This document shows, piece after piece, positions 56,690-64,000 of a stretch of DNA of 64,000 nt. The stretch spans positions 1,730,501 through 1,794,500 of the forward strand of contig JAQPZY010001664.1 in NCBI GenBank assembly GCA_029931535.1, in the 5' to 3' direction. The notes below the pieces were generated by a model. It had not been told where the DNA came from and ran no database searches. It saw only the letters and a list, made by a program, of their open reading frames with translations. How positions within the stretch are numbered: the stretch's first letter is position 1; each line of letters starts with the position of its first letter. A program made the position numbers and the translations under genes. Source of the DNA: Margaritifera margaritifera (Eukaryota > Mollusca > Bivalvia > Unionida > Margaritiferidae).

Positions 56690-58897
56690 TGAATCATTAT
56701 ATTTGGTTTTAAATGGCGGACAATAAAAGTATTTCAGACATATTTACTACAGTCAGGAAAATCCAGTTGCTTACACAAACACCAATCAATTGCGGGAAGA
56801 AATTAAACTGAAGAAAAACAAATACACTGAAATGAAATATCAATTACTAAACCGTGTACTATACATTATACAAAAAAGCGAGAAAAAGATTTTCACGCAG
56901 AAAAGTCTATGTTAGTCACGTGGATCAAAGGTGGTAAGCAAGACAGTTGTCCTTCTCGTTAAAAATCGCAATTTATCGTCAGAATTATTTGAAATTTACA
57001 ATGCTACAACATAAATGGAATCCTGATTTTAAAACCAGGTTCCTTGCTAATATACAATGAGACATTAGGGAACTGGAAGAAAACTTTAATGGTATTACTA
57101 TTGGACTCATAGACCAAAACACAATCGATAAAAAAGCTGAAACATTGACGCTCTTTATTAGCAAAAAAATGCAAATCGATATTTTGAAAAAATGGTGCAT
57201 TTTCAGAAAGGGAAATTTAATGTTCGTATTAAGGATAATGCTCCTTGGTTTCATGGTGAATGTAGAGAAAAAAGGAAATTATATGAACGTGCTTTGATTA
57301 ATTACAATTCTTTCAAATCCGATGTAAATAGAAGGAATTACATAAGGATGAAAAAAGAATACAAAAAGTTCTGCTGAACGTGTAAATTACTCTACAATAG
57401 ATGAAGAGGGCAAAAACTGCACGATTTACGAAAAGGAAATTCACGTGAGTTTTGGAATCGTTTTAAAAGTCCGAAATGTTTCAGTAATTATTGGAATGAT
57501 TGTTGTGACTGTTATGAACATTTTGAGAAACTCGCAACAGCCTTGCCAAAATATAATACTGGTCAATTAGAGCAGAGTATAAGCATACAAGACGAAGATA
57601 TAACTGAGTATTTAAGCGAACCGGTATTCGCAGAGTTGGATACTCCAATTACAACTGAAGAACTTAGTTCAGCTGTCAAAAATGTAAACAATACTAAATC
57701 ACCAGGTCTTGACACAGTTTTGAATGAATACATTATTGAGTCATTTCCACTTGTATCAAATGGCATGCTGAAACGTTTTAATATGATATTTTTAGAAGCG
57801 GTATTTATCCTTCAAATTGGAGAAAGGATTTTATTATACCAATTTATAAAAAAGGTGATCTATCCGATACAAATAATTATAGAGGAATAGCACTGCTTAG
57901 CTATATGGGAAATGTTTTTACTAGCATATTAAATCAAAGATTCTCCTCTTGGGCAATTAAATATGATATTATTACTGATGCACAATTTGGTTTTAAGAAG
58001 AAGAATAGTACAGTAGACGCCATTTTATATTAACATTTTTGATCCAAAAGCTACTCGATGAAAAGAAAACGTTTTTTATTTTTTTATTTTTTGTGCCTTT
58101 ATTAATTTAAAAAAGGCATTTGAGTATGTAGAAAGGACAAATCTATGGCAAAAGATAGTATAATGCGTAGTGACTGGGAAAACGTTAACAATAATAAAAT
58201 CTATTTAAAGCTCAGTGCAGTCATGTGTAAAGCACTTAAACTCGCACTCAGACTATTTCAATTGTTCACTTGTGCTTCTCCAAGGAGAAAGCATCTCTCC
58301 ATTTCTGTTTTCTCGGTATAGTAATGATCTGGAAATTGCATTACAATCAAACATAGAGGCGAGTATCATTTTAGAAGAAATATCTTTATATCTTTTATTG
58401 TTTGCTGATGATACGGTGATATTTTCAGAGACAGCAGATGGTCTACAAGCATCCTTTGATAAGTGACATGCTTATTGTTTAAGTCAGAATATATTTGTAA
58501 ATATTGATAAAACAAAGGTTATGATTTTTAACAAAAGAGTTAGAAGACTAGACGTTTTATTTAAATAAGGAGATGTGTTTCTAGACATTATGGATAGTTT
58601 TTTTTTATTTAGGTAGTTTTTTTACCAACTGATGCTCGTTTCGATGTGCTCCATGTACTATTACTGGCAAAGGTGTCAAAGCAATGAACGTACTTCTGAA
58701 TAATACTAATAATATTCAATGTCAAGTGAATATAACATGTGATTTATTTGATTCTTTTGTATCTCCAATTTTGTCTTATTGCTGTGAAATTTGGGGATGT
58801 TTGAAAGCAGACATTGTAGAACGGGTACATAGAAAATATTGGAAGTGGTTACTAGACGTTAAACGTTCTACCAACAAAATGTTTGTATATGGAGAGT

Positions 58898-58899
<2 letters not shown>

Positions 58900-58966
<67 letters not shown>
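58900..58966. repeat. (TA)n microsatellite inside the LINE coding region
   Basis: About 33 TA units sit between the codons for VYGEL and PRYLNRYVR, positions that are almost adjacent in LINE proteins of this type. Confidence 0.95.
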
Positions 58967-58968
<2 letters not shown>

Positions 58969-59635
58969 ACGTTATCTAAATAGATATGTGCGCATCATTA
59001 AGTATTGGTTAAAAATTGCTAAACACAGAAGACTTGTATTCTTCGAAATATATACCAATTAATGCTTACCAATTGCGAAAGAAAGAATGATAAAAACTGG
59101 GTTTCTAATGCGAGAAATATAATATTTATTTCAGGTTTTGTAGAGGTCTGGTATTATCCTAATTTAGTCCAGATATCTTCCTTTTTCCCGCTTTTTGATC
59201 AAAGACTAAAATATATATTTCATTCTGACTGAAGTTTAACAGTTGCTTGGAAAACTTCACATATGTATAAAGATATCAAAGATATCTTCGAAACCGCTTC
59301 TTATCTTAGAATAATTGCTAATGCCAGCCACAGAAAGACTTTAAGTAAATTAAGGGTTTCATCACATCCATTAAGTATCGAGAATGGTAGGCATGTAGGA
59401 AACGAACGGCATGAAAGGAAATGTGAATTCTGTGTAAAAAATGAGGTCGAAGATGAATATAATTTTGTCTTAATTTGTCCTCTATACCTCCCATTTAGAT
59501 AATCTTATATTGATCCTTATTATTGTCAGAAACTAATCATGTATAAACTGCTACATTTACTTAAAAATGAAGATTTAACAACTGTAAAATACATAGGTAA
59601 ATATGTGTATAATACATTCCAACTTAGATTATCTT

Positions 59636-59659
59636 CTCTCGCTCTCTAACTCTCTCTCT

Positions 59660-59697
<38 letters not shown>
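59636..59697. repeat. (CT)n microsatellite
   Basis: CT-rich run with CTCTAA interruptions, then pure CT to 59697. Confidence 0.93.
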
Positions 59698-59698
<1 letters not shown>

Positions 59699-59870
59699 GA
59701 TTTATGTGTACACAGGTTTCTGTCGCCATTATTTACTAATTTATTGATTCATTTATTTATTCATTAATTTATGCAAAAATGTATTGTATATGAATTATGT
59801 ATTGTATTGACTATGTGCTTTTTTGCATACGTCATATCAATAAAGTTCTGTTCTTTTCTGATTTACATTA

Positions 59871-60330
59871 AATGAAAATTACAGCAATGGATATAAATAC
59901 ATATTGACCGTGGAATACATTTTCTCAAAATATACTTGGGCTGCAAAAGTAAAAACAAGAAAGGGATATTAGATGCACGATGCTTTTAGAGTAATTTTCA
60001 AAGAGCGCACATCTGGAAAGATACAGTTTGATGAAGGAAAAGAGTTTTACAATAGAAAAACTAAGAATCTGCTGGAAAGGGAAAACAAAGAACACCGTTT
60101 AACTTTCCAAATGGAATGACTATTTACCAAAGCTAATTGAGGGATTCGGTAACATTTATCACAAATCAATAGACATTACTCCAATTGAAGCAAGCAAGGA
60201 GGAAATCAGACCACAAATAATAATCTGTCTAATCGGTTATGATGACAACAAGAGATTTCTCCAGCACAGTAAAGGGCGAAAAAGTCAGTATTCACAGCAG
60301 CACCATCTCTTCAAAAATACAAAATATGAT
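59871..60330 (+). pseudogene. Polinton/Maverick-type integrase fragment
   Basis: The frame reads NGYKYILTVEYIFSKYTWAA, corresponding to the YxYILTVIDVFSKxAW block at the first catalytic Asp of retroviral-like integrases carried by Polintons and related elements; here the Asp position is Glu (VEYIF). It continues DAFRVIF, then KIQFDEGKEFYN, the second Asp box (usually QTDxGTEFxN), then LLERENKEHRL. After a stop and frame change it resumes with IYHKSIDITPIEASKEE, the YHxSIGMTPxEV block after the catalytic Glu. The ERFN Glu box is lost. A stop occurs at about 59958. This is a short relic; no other Polinton gene is adjacent. Confidence 0.7.
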
Positions 60331-60710
60331 ATATTTAATAACATGCAAATTTTATTTAATCCAGTATGTAGGGGAGATGGAACAATTAAACAAGAGGATA
60401 CATCCAAGTTGACCGATTAGCAAACCAAAGTATTTTGCTACAAGCCCCATTGCAGAACACTTTTCTCCCCCTGGTCACTATTTCAATTACATTATCCTTT
60501 CTTTTTAATCGATATATTATAACCAAATTCTGTCATTTTTGTTTCACCGTAACAATAACAGAATGTAAACACATTTTGCGTTCGTTCTTGTGTTTTGGAA
60601 TTGTTCCTTGTTTGTGTCGTCCACCTTGAAAGTAGAATCCATAGATCTCGAAAGCGCTTGACCATTTTTTTTTTTTTTGACTTGCTGTGCTGTATTTCAT
60701 CATGTTCACA

Positions 60711-60825
<115 letters not shown>

Positions 60826-63435
60826 GGGTGTGGGTGTGAGTAAGGTCAATATTTTGGACTGGCTTTTTCGAGGTTTTGTTTTCGTTGCAAATATATTCTA
60901 CTAGTTTGGAACGATGACTTTACCAGTGGTGCATTAAATGCTGTATAATTAATTTAATTTGCGCATATTCTCAAAGATGCAGGGGGGATACAATTCGTAC
61001 GTTTAGTAGCATGGTCCAAGTGTATGTGACCCAGTGCAAATCTCGTCAACGAAAGTACATTTTCCAAAACATACTTTTTGGACTGTTCTAAAATATATTG
61101 TTTTGGACTTCTACATGCCGAATTCTTTTTGCACTGACACACGCGTACTTTTACGCGAAAATGAAAAATATGCGGCACAGTACATTCGATTATAATGATA
61201 AAAATATAAACCTCTTTTCAGCATTGCATGATTTTATTATTTTATTCACTTTTAAAAAACAACACAGCAATGAAGAGGCAACATGTTCTCGTCTACCCTT
61301 CTGTCTGTATTATAAAGCTATATAGTTGTTTATGCTAGTCAAAAAGCTGTAGACCTAATTTGCGTTCACGTGGTGGACAAATGGCTAAGCCAACCAGAAA
61401 CAAAAAAATAAAAAAAAAAAAAAGAAAGGAAGGAAGAAAGAAAAATGAAAGCGTCTTGAAACAATGATGGAAAATGTGAATATATCTTAGTCATGTATGA
61501 TAAATAGCAAGGACTATGAAAGAAGTGATTGTCTGCCCCATAAAATGGATTTTTATCAAATTTTAAAAAACTGGGTTCTCGTAAAATTCAGGCGAAACAT
61601 ACTACTCAGTTGTAATATTAAATGCAATATACTTCTTTTCTTCTTGATATTGTTTCGAAGGAAAAACTGGACGATGATCCTGATATGTATTTGCAGCAGC
61701 ATAAAACTATTAGATTTACATGTTAGTTACAGCTAGCTAGTTAGTGAAGATTACATAATGCCCTAATTGATTGATTTGCCCAATGCTATTCATGACCGCT
61801 AAAGAAATCCATGTGATTTAAACTCAAAAACAAAACTTACATCGGCTCTCCAGTTATGAATGCAATCAAACAACTAGTGGATGTTTTGTTTTCGTTTTTT
61901 TCCCTTGTTTTTTTTTTTTTTTTTTTTTTTTGTTATTCGCGAAAAAAACATGCTAACTTAAAGGCCCTATCGTTAATTTAAGTGAGTTTATTGTATGTTC
62001 CATGTCCTTATGCTCTGAAGTTTTAGATCACAGTCGTTCTTATTACTTGTTCCTCCCTGCTGTCAGTTCAATAGGGATATGGAGGAGTAAAATTGTTATC
62101 ACGATTGTTGCTAGTTACTTTGTATCATACACATTGTCATTGGATCCCCAAATGTCACCAAAAAGAACAATAGAAGGTGCGTTTTCTACCAGGCCAGCAT
62201 ATTTACATGACTTCATCTTTAAATTTAGAATCTCTGAAAACAATACAAATCATTTCGACTAAGACACGAGTTGAAAATTACCTCACAACATGACACATTA
62301 TTCAATTCCTAAACAGGGACTTGGAACGTTAATCGAAAACCAACATGTTGATGTTTATTGCAAGTATTCGTGAGACAACATGACCGATATTTTCTGAATT
62401 CCAGGCTTGAATCAAAGTCAAAAAAAAAAGAAAGAAATTGATGTAAATTATCATTTGAGATTTTTACTGTTTCTTTTAGTTGCACTTGCACTACAATTTG
62501 GTAGATCCTTGGCGATATTACAGTCCTCATAAACTAAGATATACACGGAGACAACGAACAACCGTGAAATTTGCCTGACATGATTTTTTCTTGATTTCTA
62601 ATGAATTTATAATATATGTAGACAAAACCGAACATGCTTGTCCATGGCTGAATCCCGCTCCTATTGAAGAAAGTGCGCTGTGACCTTGATAGTATCTGGA
62701 TACATGCCATATATTTGTGAGGTAACCTATCTCCGTTTGAAATAATGAAGCTTATAGATAAAAGGTACAGACCTACTGCCCGATCATAAGAGAGTATCTG
62801 AATCATCTGAATATATTATTTATTAGACAAAACGAAAGAACGAATGACTGAATAAAGTAAAAATGTCCAATGAATGAATGGTAAAGAAAAAAGAAAACGA
62901 AACACGAAACAAAAGCGCAAAGAATCATACACAGCGCTTGGACATATATAATTTATAACAATTAGTAGACATTTATGTATGATTGAAATTGGTCCAGTGG
63001 TATTTGAGATGAAGTTCAACATAACAATGCTGACGGACGAGACATGAACTAGATGAAGGGTAATACCATAAGTTCAACTGACCTTAAGAACAAAAAAGAA
63101 GTACCTCAAAGATAAAAATCACTTTATCAACACGCAGGAAAGGTCATGGGTCTGGGTAGGAAATCAGCAATCGTGTGACTTAAAGCAGAACCCTGTGAGA
63201 AAAAGATATTTCCAATAAATGATGAATTGCTTCCCATTTCTGTTGTACCCAGTGACACTTACAACAAGTCACTTTTATAACCGTTTCTCAAGCTGTAGAC
63301 TGTAATGTGAATGTAAAATGTTTTTTGGTTTTTGCTTTTAATTGTTAAGCGAAATTACTCGCGAAAAGCGAGTTAGTTTAGTTAAACTGATGAAATTAAA
63401 CAAGAGAAATGAATGAGCAGATGTCATGGAATCAT

Positions 63436-63485
63436 TTTTTTTTTCTTTTTTTTTTTTTTTTTTTTATTATTTTTTTTTTTTTTTT
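63436..63485. repeat. Poly-T tract
   Basis: About 50 bases of T with one C and one A interruption; possible antisense poly-A tail of a retroposed copy, not proven. Confidence 0.9.
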
Positions 63486-64000
63486 GGAGAAAGAAAGGTA
63501 TGAAAACTGAATGTATATTTCGTCATCAGGCAATTTAAATATAGTTGATTCTTTTATTTGAAGCCAAAATTCCGCACAATAAGTTTCATGTCAAAAGGTA
63601 GATTCCCTTTTTACGCTGAGTATTTTGCAGGCTTTTCCAACAATTACTGACACAATATTTGTGGTCATTTGAAAATGCTGCATGTATCATCATAGGCTTG
63701 TAATTTAGAACACCCCTACGGATAAAGTCTATAGTCTCTATACTAACAAATTTGAGCCAAATAATTCTAAAAATAAAACATTTTTAGGATAAACGTGAGA
63801 AATGTTGGTTTTATTAAAGCTTTTGATGATTTTCTGCTAAATTATGAGACCCGTAATTCAAATAATAAAGTGAATCACGGGCACTTAAAAATAGCGGATA
63901 TGAAACTTTGCTCATTTGTGCATAGGACTATGCGCCGTTTTGAAATTCCACACGGGACCTATGAGCAGGTATTGCGACGTCAAACCAGCGACAGAATAAA

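Larger units (their letters stand above)
56970..59860 (+). pseudogene. LINE (non-LTR retrotransposon), 5'-truncated ORF2 with (TA)n insertion
   Basis: Broken frames follow the ORF2 order of a LINE. At 57224-57370 is IKDNAPWFHGECREKRKLYE, the block before RT. At 57650-57720 is ELSSAVKNVNNTKSPGLD. At 57885-58010 is RGIALLSYMG through AQFGFKKKNSTVDAI. At 58105-58140 is a palm A motif in decayed form. At 58280 is QGESISPFLFSRY and at 58397 the active site LLFADDTVIFSET. At 58720-58870 is the DSFVSPILSYCCEIWG block; after the (TA)n tract the frame resumes with RYVRIIKYWLKIA. Near 59440 is the C-terminal CEFC...EDEYNFVLIC box, with the usual His replaced by Asn. It ends near AATAAAGTTCTGTTC. No endonuclease part was seen. 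Confidence 0.85.

Overview
This is a piece of animal nuclear genome, AT-rich and full of transposon relics. The mixture of an inhibitor-of-apoptosis (IAP) gene with BIR, UBA and RING domains, Penelope-like elements, several LINE families, Ty3-type LTR elements including a Gmr1-like one, a Polinton-type integrase relic and many long (TA)n and (GA)n tracts suggests a lophotrochozoan, most likely a bivalve mollusc. The species cannot be named from this window.

The only host gene I can support is an IAP on the minus strand, 14347-25891. I rebuilt nine coding exons from splice signals; all intron phases agree and the model gives 516 residues in the order BIR-BIR-UBA-RING, the layout of E3 ligases that restrain caspases and cell-death signalling. 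Both BIR domains are cut by a phase-1 intron at the same place. The 5' end is the weakest part: the start codon is provisional, and a 12-copy 36-bp minisatellite lies about 100 bp upstream of it.

Left of the IAP (1-14300) is a graveyard of retroelements: a dead Ty3 reverse transcriptase followed by its LTR (1-1367), LINE pieces on both strands, a Penelope-like RT plus GIY-YIG relic (about 4960-6470) and a second Penelope-type fragment (11314-11830), a solo LTR with a 4-bp target duplication (10264-11168), and a CR1/L2-like LINE 3' half (12064-12999) converging on the IAP 3' end.

Right of the IAP is a nested pair of LTR elements. An old, broken Ty3 element on the minus strand (27777 to about 40000) is split in its gag by a young 6869-bp element (32348-39216) with two 1034-bp LTRs, a CAACA target duplication, a primer site and a poly-G tract. 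The young element has integrase before reverse transcriptase, the unusual domain order of the Gmr1 group. It looks recent but carries a stop, a frameshift and a lost catalytic Asp in integrase.

Beyond 40 kb are a foldback repeat, a 4.5-kb unit bounded by inverted repeats and holding a decayed, unassigned protein with a Gly-rich segment and hydrophobic tail (41990-46530), a 248-bp hAT-type MITE with perfect 8-bp target duplication (56442-56689), a LINE whose ORF is interrupted by a (TA)n tract (56970-59860), and a Polinton-type integrase relic (59871-60330). The rest (46.5-56.4 kb and 60.4-64 kb) is simple repeats and sequence in which I recognise no gene.
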